Below are positions 43,738 to 51,832 of a DNA stretch of 64,000 nt, one piece after another (the stretch's first letter is position 1; every line of letters begins with the position of its first letter). This stretch comes from Roseateles sp. SL47 (lineage in GTDB: Bacteria > Pseudomonadota > Gammaproteobacteria > Burkholderiales > Burkholderiaceae_C): the NCBI RefSeq assembly GCF_026625885.1, contig NZ_CP113068.1:4526001-4590000 (forward strand), given 5' to 3'. The notes under the pieces were generated by a model. It worked only from the letters and a program-made list of their open reading frames with translations, did not search any database and had not been told where the DNA came from. The position numbers were made by a program, and so were the translations under genes.

Positions 43738-44568
43738 ATGACTCATGCCGCCCTGCCCCACCCACGCCCTGTGCGCCACCAATACGAAGATTTCATGCGC
43801 CATGTGTTTGAGCATGGCGTGTCCAAGGGCGACCGGACCGGCACCGGCACGCGCAGCGTCTTTGGCCATCAGATGCGGTTTGACCTGAACGAAGGTTTCC
43901 CGCTGGTGACGACCAAGAAGGTGCATTTGAAGTCCATCATCCTGGAACTGCTGTGGTTCCTGCGTGGGGACTCGAATGTGAAGTGGCTGCAGGAGCGCGG
44001 CTGCACCATCTGGGACGAATGGGCCCGTGAGGATGGCGACCTTGGGCCGGTGTATGGCGTGCAGTGGCGCAACTGGCCCAAGCCGGACGGCGGTCATATC
44101 GACCAGATCAGCCAGGTGGTGCAGCAGCTCAAGACCAACCCGGACTCGCGCCGCATCATCGTGAGCGCCTGGAACGTGGCGGACCTGGACCAGATGGCCC
44201 TGATGCCGTGTCACGCGTTTTTCCAGTTCTATGTGGCCGATGGCAAGCTGTCCTGCCAGCTGTACCAACGCAGCGCGGACATCTTCTTGGGCGTGCCCTT
44301 CAACATCGCCAGTTATGCGCTGCTGACGATGATGCTGGCCCAGCAATGTGACCTGGGGCTGGGGGACTTCATCTGGACGGGCGGTGATTGCCATATCTAC
44401 TCGAATCACTTCGAGCAGGTGCAGACGCAGCTCGGCCGCGCCCCGTTTGCCTACCCCACGATGCACATCAAGCGTCGGCCAGCGTCGATCTTCGACTACG
44501 AATTCGAAGACTTTGAACTGCAGGACTATCAGCACCACGCCCCCATCAAGGCGCCGGTGGCGGTCTGA
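43738..44568 (+). CDS. thyA: Thymidylate synthase
   Basis: 276 residues, close to the usual 264. Conserved motifs: [62 protein letters not shown], the active-site Cys in [36 protein letters not shown] and GDCHIYSNH. Makes dTMP from dUMP with methylene-tetrahydrofolate, leaving dihydrofolate for FolA (folA is at 50349). The 253 bp before it are GC-rich with several small stems and no gene. Confidence 0.97.
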   Translation: MTHAALPHPRPVRHQYEDFMRHVFEHGVSKGDRTGTGTRSVFGHQMRFDLNEGFPLVTTKKVHLKSIILELLWFLRGDSNVKWLQERGCTIWDEWAREDGDLGPVYGVQWRNWPKPDGGHIDQISQVVQQLKTNPDSRRIIVSAWNVADLDQMALMPCHAFFQFYVADGKLSCQLYQRSADIFLGVPFNIASYALLTMMLAQQCDLGLGDFIWTGGDCHIYSNHFEQVQTQLGRAPFAYPTMHIKRRPASIFDYEFEDFELQDYQHHAPIKAPVAV

Positions 44569-44710
44569 TTCGGGCGCGGGCGCCACGCTGACACTTCCCC
44601 GGAAGGCCGCCCGGCGGTGACGCCTCGCGGCGGCCACTGTGCCGCCAGGCTGCACGTGCTCAGCAAGCCCGATATCGACGCACGGCCACCACTCACATCA
44701 GGGACCAGAC

Positions 44711-45646
44711 ATGCCGGTGATCGACCTGCCGATGCCATTCGTCTTGTTGATGCTGGCCATTGTGGCGGTCTGGTTGCCGGCACTAAAAACGCCCTGGGGG
44801 TGGACGCTCCCACCGTGGCTGGTCCTCTATGCGGCTGCTACGGCACTGGCGGTGGCGCAGGGGTATGTGGACGCGGTGGGCGTGCTGTCTTTGGTGGGAT
44901 TGGTGCTGCTGGCCGAGGGGCTGCGGCGCAAGCCTCCCGCGCCCTTGTACCGGCCTTTGTACCGCCCTTTGCACTGGCCCTTGTTGGTGGCGCTTTCCCT
45001 GCTGGCCGTGGCGCTCAGCCTGCATGGTGTTCCCGGCTTCAGGAATCCGGTCGCGATCAACGCCGTCCGCTTCTCCGACGATGCGCGGCCCTTCACCCAA
45101 TATCTGAACTTCGACAAAGGCTCGGTGGGACTGGTGCTGATGGCGTTGTTGGCGCCCCGACTGCAAAGCGGAGATCGGGTGGGGCGGGTGTTGATGCGCT
45201 CGGCCGCACTCGCGGTGGTCGTGGCCTTTTTCGCCCTGAGCCTGGCCCTGCTGCTGGGCATGGTGCGGCCGGATCCAAAGTGGCCGCCCCAGACCGTGCA
45301 GTTCCTGGTGACGAACCTCTTGCTGACCTGTGTGGCGGAAGAGGCGCTGTTTCGGGTGATGGTGCAGGACACGCTGGCGAGAGGCACCGGAGCATCCGGC
45401 TCCAGCACCGTTGGGCCATGGCGCGTGCGCGCGCTCGTGGCGCCAGGCGTGTCCGCCCTCCTCTTCGGCGCCGCCCATGCCGGTGGGGGACCGAGCATGG
45501 TGGCCGTGGCGACAGTTGCCGGCGTTGGCTACGCCGCTGCCTATCGGTGGCAACGGCGCATTGAAGCAGCCGTGCTGCTGCACTTTGCGGTGAATGCCCT
45601 TCACTTTCTGTTGTTCACGTATCCCGGGAAGGCTCCGGGAGCCTGA
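44711..45646 (+). CDS. CPBP-family intramembrane protease
   Basis: 311 residues, about eight hydrophobic segments. The CPBP (Rce1/Abi) signature is present: EExxxR in TCVAEEALFRVMVQDTLARG, then a conserved His in SALLFGAAHAGGGPSM and a final YRWQRRIEAAVLLHFAVNALHF with another His. By family, these are glutamate proteases of the inner membrane; bacterial substrates are mostly unknown. ATG at 44711 has GGGA upstream. It follows thyA by 142 bp. Confidence 0.85.
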   Translation: MPVIDLPMPFVLLMLAIVAVWLPALKTPWGWTLPPWLVLYAAATALAVAQGYVDAVGVLSLVGLVLLAEGLRRKPPAPLYRPLYRPLHWPLLVALSLLAVALSLHGVPGFRNPVAINAVRFSDDARPFTQYLNFDKGSVGLVLMALLAPRLQSGDRVGRVLMRSAALAVVVAFFALSLALLLGMVRPDPKWPPQTVQFLVTNLLLTCVAEEALFRVMVQDTLARGTGASGSSTVGPWRVRALVAPGVSALLFGAAHAGGGPSMVAVATVAGVGYAAAYRWQRRIEAAVLLHFAVNALHFLLFTYPGKAPGA

Positions 45647-45648
45647 GG

Positions 45649-45855
45649 TCATTGAAGGGGTGGCGACATGGGGAGGAACAGGGTGAACGAATCACCCACA
45701 CTCTCGGCATCTTGGGCCAAGCTGTGTGTTTCTCGCATCCTGCCTGCCAGGAATGCGCCCCCCAACACCAGCAGCGTCAGGATGCCCAGTCCATGGGCGA
45801 TGTTGACAATGGCCGGTGCAGAACTTCCGCCGACGCGACGGCACGTTTGCATCAC
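45649..45855 (-). CDS. Possible small membrane protein
   Basis: 68 residues with one clear hydrophobic segment (IVNIAHGLGILTLLVLGGAFLAG). It starts 1 base after the stop of the nuclease-phosphatase gene on the same strand, and its central codons have the high GC3 of the surroundings. I do not recognise a family, the ribosome-binding site is not clear, and it could be a chance frame. Confidence 0.3.
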   Translation of the reverse strand: MMQTCRRVGGSSAPAIVNIAHGLGILTLLVLGGAFLAGRMRETHSLAQDAESVGDSFTLFLPMSPPLQ

Positions 45856-45856
45856 C

Positions 45857-47413
45857 TCACGGCAACCGATAAAACGGATTCGGCATCAAGAACACCCGCT
45901 CCGCGTAGCCGCCGGCCAGGTCGCTCGGCTGATCGCCGATATTGGCGATGATTGTGTAGCCCTGGCTCACCAGACGCGCCCGCTCAGTCGCCTTGAAGTT
46001 GACCGTCGACACCGATGACGGCCATTCCTTCGGCTTGGTGATCAGCTTCTCCCAGCCACCATAGCCGGCCTTGGCCAGATTCGCCTCGGTCCACGCCGCC
46101 TCCGAGTCCCGCCGCCCGGTGATGAAGAAGAAGGCCACCTTGCCCTTGAACTCCTGGTAGAGCGCCAGCGTCGCCGGGATGGCCGCCGCCCCGCCCTGCT
46201 CTTCCCAGGCTTGCGTGCCGCAAGCGGCGTCGCTCTTCGGGCCGGTCGCCTCCAGCTTGCAGTCACCGGCCCGGATGTAGCCGAAGTCGTTCACCGCCAT
46301 CTGCGGCAGGTTGTCCAGCGAGGTCTCATCAATGTCCAGCACCACCGCCGGCTTGCTCACTCCGCTGGCGAGCCGGGTGCGGAGGTAGGCCCGGGCAGCC
46401 TCGGCCACACGTGTCTGGTCCGCCTGGTACTGCGTCAGGCCGCTGGGCAGCGGCGTCTTCCAATAGGCTTCCAGCTGCTTCTTCAACTCGCCCAGGTTGG
46501 ACGCCGAAGCCGAAAGGGTCTCACTGCCACCGGCAAACAGTTTCGTTTCCCTGCGCAGCGGGCAACTGGCAGAAAACGCGTCATTCAGGTAGCGCGCCAA
46601 GCGCACCCCGCCCAATGCCAATTGCTGATCCACGACCGGCAGAACGCGCTGGTAGTAGGCGTCATCAATCACCATCGGTGCCGATGCCGAGACCGTCGGC
46701 CAGACCATGGCGGCAATCGCATGCGACTGCATGGCCCAGTCCTCGGGCTTTTCGTTCACCACCTTCATCTGAAAGTCGTTGCCCTTGAGCACCCGCTCTT
46801 CCAGCCGCTCGACATAGGTGCCCCAGTCATACACCGTCCAGCGGATCAGGTCACCATCCCAGAGTGAATGCAGATTCGGCGCCGAAACAGTGACTTCACA
46901 TCCGGGCCGGCCACAGGTGGCGGTATGCACTTTTCCGGTGATCTTCTGGTCATTGCCGCCGCGCAGTTCACCGGCGGCGTGCAAAGGCTGGTGAAGGTCG
47001 CCCACGAAATGCACAGCGAATTTCAAGGCATCCCGCCGGGCGGCTTCATTCGTACCACAGGCCAGCACCTCACGCAGCCGCTCCAGGGCGTTCACCGTGC
47101 AGTCGCCCTCTTTCTCGTCCAGCCGGCAATCGACGGCGGGGTCGTAGACCTGACGGGCCCGCGCCATGTCCACAAAATGCCAGCGAGCGGTTTCGCGGTG
47201 GTCCGCACGATAGCCATCGGCCCAACTGGACACCGACGCCAGCGAGGTGCCGGGCCCCAGAATCTTGGCCACCGCCTCGCGGGCTTTTGCATCCAGCCGG
47301 CGCTCGCCAATCTCCGCGACGATGGAATGGCCCTCCTGTCCCCAGGCGGCGGCCCATTGCGGGAGCATCAACAGCCCCATGGCCAGACCGGCCCCAAGCA
47401 AGCGTGCAATCAT
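45857..47413 (-). CDS. Fused S1/P1 nuclease-HAD acid phosphatase
   Basis: 518 residues, secreted. The signal peptide ends AAAWGQEGH, so the mature protein would begin near Trp24, whose amino group is a zinc ligand in S1/P1 nucleases. Further ligand motifs follow: VSSWADGYR (Asp66), WHFVD (His79), HFVGDLHQPLH (135-145) and NLHSLWDGD (180-188). From about 310 a second domain belongs to the class B/HAD acid phosphatase group: VVLDIDETSLDNL (Asp360 and Asp362), FFFITGRRDSE and NIGDQPSDLAGG. The two activities would degrade nucleic acid to nucleotides and then to nucleosides plus phosphate. AGGAGG lies ideally before the ATG at 47413. Confidence 0.9.
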   Translation of the reverse strand: MIARLLGAGLAMGLLMLPQWAAAWGQEGHSIVAEIGERRLDAKAREAVAKILGPGTSLASVSSWADGYRADHRETARWHFVDMARARQVYDPAVDCRLDEKEGDCTVNALERLREVLACGTNEAARRDALKFAVHFVGDLHQPLHAAGELRGGNDQKITGKVHTATCGRPGCEVTVSAPNLHSLWDGDLIRWTVYDWGTYVERLEERVLKGNDFQMKVVNEKPEDWAMQSHAIAAMVWPTVSASAPMVIDDAYYQRVLPVVDQQLALGGVRLARYLNDAFSASCPLRRETKLFAGGSETLSASASNLGELKKQLEAYWKTPLPSGLTQYQADQTRVAEAARAYLRTRLASGVSKPAVVLDIDETSLDNLPQMAVNDFGYIRAGDCKLEATGPKSDAACGTQAWEEQGGAAAIPATLALYQEFKGKVAFFFITGRRDSEAAWTEANLAKAGYGGWEKLITKPKEWPSSVSTVNFKATERARLVSQGYTIIANIGDQPSDLAGGYAERVFLMPNPFYRLP

Positions 47414-47545
47414 GAAAACCTCCTGATGGTGGAATGCGTTGCTGACCGGTCGCTCCGCTGAGGCGCAGGAGTCTACTGAAAAGGCCCCCTGCCGCCGCAC
47501 ATCGAAAACCCGGCCAGGCCGGCCTTGGCGGCGAGGCTCAGGCCA

Positions 47546-49072
47546 TCAAGCCGTGCGGAATCGCTCCATCAGCCCCACCAGTTGCTCCGAGCGGCGCCGC
47601 AGGCTTTCCGCCGCCGCGCTGGTTTCTTCCACCATTGCTGCATTCTGCTGCGTGCCATTCTCCAGCCGACGAATGGCGTCGTTCACCTGCCCCACCTCGG
47701 CGCTCTGCTGAGCGCTGGAGGCGCTGATGGCATGAATCAACCCGGACAGCTTGCCCATCGACGATTCCACCTCGCGGATGGTCACGCTGGCCCCCTGCAC
47801 TTCCTGCGCCCCGGCCGACACACGGGCCGAACTGGCCAGTATCAATTCCCGGATTTCCCGTGCCGCACCAGAGCTGCGCTGCGCCAGCGAACGCACTTCG
47901 CCCGCCACGACGGCAAAGCCTCGGCCCTGCGCGCCGGCGCGGGCCGCTTCAATCGCTGCATTCAACGCCAGGATGTTGGTTTGAAAGGCAATGCCATCGA
48001 TCACTTCAATGATGTTCACCACCCGTTGGGACGCGTCCTGGATGCTGCTCATGGTGCTCATCACTGCTGCAATGGCCTGGCCGCCGCGGGTGGCAATGTC
48101 GCTGGCCTGCACCGCCAGCTGATGCGCCTGCTGGGCATGAACGTCATTGCTGCGCACCCCACCGGCCAGCTCTTCCATGGAATTGACCGTGGTCAGCAAA
48201 GCGGCTGCCTGGTGTTCGGTGCGTGCCGCCAGGTCCCCATTGCCCGCAGCGATTTGAGAACTGGCGGATGCCACCTGCTCTGCATTGCCCCGCACTTCGC
48301 TGACCAAAGCGCTCAGATTGGCCTGCATGGCTGCCAGCGCACGCAGCAATTGACCGACTTCATCCGCGCGGTCGCCAGCAATCGGCTCAGCCAGATTGCC
48401 CTGCGCCACTTCGGTGGCCACATTCACGGCCTTCTGCAAAGGCCGCACCACCGCACGTGTGATCAGCCAGGCGATGAACACCCCCAGGCCGGCTGCCACC
48501 AGCATCAGGCTGAAGCTCAGCCAGATGGCCTGAGTGCCAAAAGCGTAGGCCTGGTCCGCGACCGCCCGGCTCTGCACGGCGATGGCCGTTTTCAGTTGCT
48601 GCAGCGACTCCGCCGGCTCCCGATCCACGCCCTTCACCGCCATGTCGCCCACCGACGAATCAAACCCCACCATCTGGAATTTCTCCAGACCGGATCGATA
48701 ACCCGCCGCCATCTTCTGATGCTGACCCTGGAAACGCTCCAGAACCTGACGCAGCGATTCGTCCTTCAACAGGGCCTTGAGCGCCAGGCTGCGGTCCTGC
48801 ACGGCCTTTTCTTCGGCCTGGAAGGCTTTCCAGTGCTTCTCGAACATCGCCGTGTCCGAGCCGCGCAGCAGCACATCTTTCCATTCCTGGATCTGCCCCT
48901 TGAAGTGGCTTTCCACCTCCGCCGCCAGACGTTCCGCAGCCGCATGGCCCTGCACGTCGTTCTGGAAGGTGTTCAAGGATTGATGGGCGGTCCATAGCCC
49001 GAACAGGCCGGCGGCCAAGGTGAGAATGAGGGCCATGGCAATGGCCAGCGGTAATTTGTGACGGAGATTCAT
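47546..49072 (-). CDS. Methyl-accepting chemotaxis protein
   Basis: 508 residues. A first membrane segment (about 9-28) is followed by a helical periplasmic sensor of about 155 residues and a second segment (about 185-205, [20 protein letters not shown]). A HAMP linker comes next, then a signalling domain with the conserved hairpin [20 protein letters not shown] and [18 protein letters not shown]. There is no C-terminal NWETF-type adaptation pentapeptide; it ends MERFRTA. ATG at 49072 is preferred to a TTG four codons upstream. Its ligand is unknown. The nuclease-phosphatase gene follows on the same strand after 132 bp. Confidence 0.93.
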   Translation of the reverse strand: MNLRHKLPLAIAMALILTLAAGLFGLWTAHQSLNTFQNDVQGHAAAERLAAEVESHFKGQIQEWKDVLLRGSDTAMFEKHWKAFQAEEKAVQDRSLALKALLKDESLRQVLERFQGQHQKMAAGYRSGLEKFQMVGFDSSVGDMAVKGVDREPAESLQQLKTAIAVQSRAVADQAYAFGTQAIWLSFSLMLVAAGLGVFIAWLITRAVVRPLQKAVNVATEVAQGNLAEPIAGDRADEVGQLLRALAAMQANLSALVSEVRGNAEQVASASSQIAAGNGDLAARTEHQAAALLTTVNSMEELAGGVRSNDVHAQQAHQLAVQASDIATRGGQAIAAVMSTMSSIQDASQRVVNIIEVIDGIAFQTNILALNAAIEAARAGAQGRGFAVVAGEVRSLAQRSSGAAREIRELILASSARVSAGAQEVQGASVTIREVESSMGKLSGLIHAISASSAQQSAEVGQVNDAIRRLENGTQQNAAMVEETSAAAESLRRRSEQLVGLMERFRTA

Positions 49073-49306
49073 ACGGGTTCCCAAACGGCTGATGTCAGGG
49101 TTTTCTAGGGTGAAACCCTTGACCGCGCGGATTCTGCGCGGCAGGCCCGCAGGCTCGCCATCACGGCTGTGTGACAGCTTGGAAAAAAGCCCGGAAAAAG
49201 TCGTGCGAACAGCGTCAGGGGGACATCCCGGGCACGGGTTAACCTGCCGTCACGCTGGCACTGGCGTCGATAGACTGGGGCGGTCCCCACTGCGCAAGGA
49301 GTCGCC

Positions 49307-49648
49307 GTGACCGCTGCAAAACCGCTGGTTCTGCTGCCCTTCAAGCGTGGGGTGCCCCTGCCGTTTTCGGTGGGTGCGATGGCGCAGGCCGAGGGCGTCC
49401 CCCTACGCGCCATCTTCGATATTGCCGATGAGCAAATGGACGACGTGCAGCGCACCCGCGCTCTGGCAATTGCCCAGTCCTGCCTCAGCAACTGGCTGCG
49501 GCACGCCCACCTGGGCGACCTCGAAATCGAGCCGTCGCAGAAAGAATTCAGCGCCGTGGAGGCCCGCCGTCGCCGGGTGTTTGATGAGCTGGCGACCGCC
49601 TTGGCACAGGTGGAGGCCGCTCAGCGGCGCAACACCCAGTTGGCTTGA
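49307..49648 (+). CDS. Hypothetical protein, 113 residues
   Basis: Starts with GTG, supported by AAGGAG 6 bases upstream. The sequence begins with a beta/turn region (KPLVLLPFKRGVPLPFSVGAMAQAEGVPL) and continues as mostly helix with many Ala/Arg/Glu (DDVQRTRALAIAQSCLSNWLRHAHLG, VEARRRRVFDELATALAQVEAAQRR). There is no signal peptide and no family recognised. The stop codon falls in the first unit of a 17-bp tandem repeat, so slippage there would change the C-terminus. Divergent from the chemoreceptor gene. Confidence 0.65.
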   Translation: MTAAKPLVLLPFKRGVPLPFSVGAMAQAEGVPLRAIFDIADEQMDDVQRTRALAIAQSCLSNWLRHAHLGDLEIEPSQKEFSAVEARRRRVFDELATALAQVEAAQRRNTQLA

Positions 49649-49704
49649 ATACACAGCTGGCTTGAATGCCCAGTTGGCTTGAACCCCCAGTGGGCTCGAG
49701 TACC
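49637..49704. repeat. 17-bp tandem repeat, four copies
   Basis: Four units based on CAGTTGGCTTGAATGCC: the first three differ at one to five positions and the fourth is more degenerate. The array overlaps the last codons and the stop of the 113-residue protein. Confidence 0.8.
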
Positions 49705-49796
49705 CCCCGGCCTGAACACCCTCTGACCCTGAAGAGGACCGCACCTCCCGGCACGCACTCCTCCGGACGCGCCGCCGTTCGGCGGGCCCGCGGGCC

Positions 49797-50204
49797 TCAG
49801 ACCGGTGGGCGCTCCAGTTCCTTCAGGACCTCACCGGCCGTTCGGAAAGCATCCATCGCCGCCGGCACTCCGCAATAGATGGCGGTCTGCAACAGCACTT
49901 CCTTGATTTCGTCCTGCGTCACGCCGTTGTTCAGCGCTCCCCGCACATGCAGCTTCAGTTCATGCGGCTTGTTCAGGGCGGTCAGCATGGCCAGGTTCAG
50001 CATGGACCGGGTCTTGCGGTCCAACCCCGGCCGGTTCCAGACATCGCCCCAGCAGTATTGAGTGACCAGTTCCTGCATGTCGATGTTGAAGTCGGTGGCA
50101 TTTTTCAACGCGGCCTCTACCACGTCGGCGCCGAGCACCTCGCGGCGCGTGGCAAGGCCTTCGTCAAACAACGTGGGATTTTTGGGTGCGAGCGGACGGG
50201 TCAT
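49797..50204 (-). CDS. Carboxymuconolactone decarboxylase-family protein (PcaC-like)
   Basis: 135 residues in the AhpD/PcaC fold: RREVLGADVVEAALKNATDFNIDMQELVTQYCWGDVW, then NRPGLDRKTRSMLNLAMLTALNKPHELKLHVRGALNNG and EVLLQTAIYCGVPAAMDAFRTAGEVL, each shown only to mark the family pattern. It matches 4-carboxymuconolactone decarboxylase in length and motif, without the AhpD CxxC pair. No other protocatechuate genes are nearby, so a role outside that pathway is possible. AGGAG lies 7 bases before the ATG. Confidence 0.85.
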   Translation of the reverse strand: MTRPLAPKNPTLFDEGLATRREVLGADVVEAALKNATDFNIDMQELVTQYCWGDVWNRPGLDRKTRSMLNLAMLTALNKPHELKLHVRGALNNGVTQDEIKEVLLQTAIYCGVPAAMDAFRTAGEVLKELERPPV

Positions 50205-50348
50205 GCGTAACTCCTGGGGTGGGCCGGCGCTTCAGGCCGATCATCCACCCGAAGTGTCTCCAACTTCCCCACCATCCGTCACAGGTCGGCCACGGCCCCG
50301 GCCCTAAAATCCTTCGTCTTTGGCTGACCCTGACTGGAGCGTTTTCCC

Positions 50349-50861
50349 ATGCCTTCCCTGACCCTCATCGCGGCGCTGGACCGCGCAGGCGGCATCGGCC
50401 GGAACAATGAACTGCTGTGCCGTCTGCCGCCGGACATGGCGCGGTTCAAGGCGCTCACACTGGGCCACACCGTGCTGATGGGGCGCAAGACCTGGGACTC
50501 CATTCCCGCCAGGTTCCGTCCCTTGGTGGGCCGACGCAACCTGGTGCTGTCACGTCAACCGGATCTGGTGCTGGAAGGCGCGGAAGTCTTTCCCACTGTG
50601 GCAGCAGCACTGGCGGCCTGCGCGGCGGGTGAAGCGGTCTACGTGATGGGCGGCGCGCAGATCTATGCCCAGACCTTGCCCTGGGCCGACGCACTTGAAC
50701 TCACCGAGATCGACCACACGTTCGAGGCCGATGCGCACTTCCCTCCCGTGGATGCGCTGCAGTTCAAGGAAGTCTCGCGGGAACGCCATCTCAGCCCGGC
50801 GGAACAGGGCCAGGGCTGGCACTTCGACTTTGTTCGATACGAGCGGGCCACCCCGCCTTGA
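50349..50861 (+). CDS. folA: Dihydrofolate reductase
   Basis: 170 residues. Motifs: LIAALDRAGGIGRNNELLCRLPPDMARFKALTLGHTVLMGRKTWDSI (in parts), RRNLVLSRQ, VYVMGGAQIYAQTLPWADALELTEI and a C-terminal FDFVRYER. The usual acidic residue is Asp in PPDMARFK. Reduces dihydrofolate with NADPH and so recycles the product of ThyA. GGAG lies 10 bases upstream of the ATG. Confidence 0.96.
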   Translation: MPSLTLIAALDRAGGIGRNNELLCRLPPDMARFKALTLGHTVLMGRKTWDSIPARFRPLVGRRNLVLSRQPDLVLEGAEVFPTVAAALAACAAGEAVYVMGGAQIYAQTLPWADALELTEIDHTFEADAHFPPVDALQFKEVSRERHLSPAEQGQGWHFDFVRYERATPP

Positions 50862-50911
50862 TCACTCGAATCTTCTTGAATCACCTCTCTTTCTGTATCT
50901 CTGGAGCTTGA

Positions 50912-51490
50912 ATGTCCGGCAGTCATTTCCATGTCCACGGCCCGCATGACCACGAGCTGGAGCATGCCGCCCAGCACGAACCCAAAGGGTTGGGGGGCCA
51001 ATTGGCGGTGATCACCGCCATCCTCGCCACCGTCGGTGCCTTCTTCAGCTACATGGGCGGCGCCACCCAGGCCAATGCGGGCCTCTATAAGAACAACGCG
51101 GCCATCACCAAGACCGAAGCGGCCAACCGATGGAACTATTTCCAGGCCAAAAGCAGCAAGCAGAATCTGGCGGAGCTGGCCATCGAATTGGCCCCCAATG
51201 AGGAGCAGAAGGCGAAGTACCGGGACAAGGTCGCCCGCTACGAATCCGAGAAGAACGAGATCAAGACCGAGGCCGAAAAACTCGAAGCCGAGTCCAAGGA
51301 ATGGGATCACCGCAGTGACGAGCAGATGCACCTGCACCATCGCTGGGCCCAGGCCACCACCGCGCTGCAGATCGGCATTGCCCTGGCCGCCATCGCCTTG
51401 CTGACCCGGCGCCGCTGGCTGGAATTCGGCACCATCGGGGTCGGGGTGGTGGGCGTCGGCCTGGGCGTCGCGGCCTGGCTGCACCTGTGA
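50912..51490 (+). CDS. DUF4337 family membrane protein
   Basis: 192 residues. A His-rich N-terminus (HFHVHGPHDHELEHAAQHEP) precedes a first membrane segment (about 30-50). A long coiled-coil region rich in Lys/Glu follows (about 75-135), and then two closely spaced C-terminal membrane segments (about 150-190). This matches DUF4337. Role unknown; the His cluster may bind metal. GGAGCTTGA before the ATG. It lies 50 bp after folA. Confidence 0.82.
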   Translation: MSGSHFHVHGPHDHELEHAAQHEPKGLGGQLAVITAILATVGAFFSYMGGATQANAGLYKNNAAITKTEAANRWNYFQAKSSKQNLAELAIELAPNEEQKAKYRDKVARYESEKNEIKTEAEKLEAESKEWDHRSDEQMHLHHRWAQATTALQIGIALAAIALLTRRRWLEFGTIGVGVVGVGLGVAAWLHL

Positions 51491-51832
51491 TGCACCGCTG
51501 ATGCGCCCGTGATGCACCTGTGATGCACCGCTGACACGCTCTGGCGCGCGCTGGCGCCTCTCTCAAGCATTGCTGCCACCGCGAACAGCCGCTGGACGCA
51601 GGTGCCAGGCGCATTGCCACTGGCCTCACACCTTGTCAGCGCTGACACAGACACCTCCACGTCCAGGCGATTTCATCGGCCCCTTGCTGCGGATGTGTCA
51701 GCCGGGTGCATTTGAGATCCATCAGCTTCACAACTCTCGTCTCGCAGGCAACCGCGCAGCAACCCGACGCAGTTGAAATGTCCAGCCTGACCGCCCGATG
51801 TCCCGGGCGGCTGCTGCCTGCACCTCGAGACG
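51491..51832. other. Intergenic region before the secretin gene
   Basis: 342 bp without a convincing gene. It opens with imperfect direct repeats of GTGATGCACC/GCTGATGC (51488-51533) and contains a perfect 14-bp palindrome at 51634-51647. Confidence 0.5.
51634..51647. promoter_or_regulatory. Perfect 14-bp palindrome TGTCAGCGCTGACA
   Basis: A perfect palindrome upstream of the orphan secretin gene, in the size range of TetR, LacI or MarR operators. No regulator could be assigned. Confidence 0.4.
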
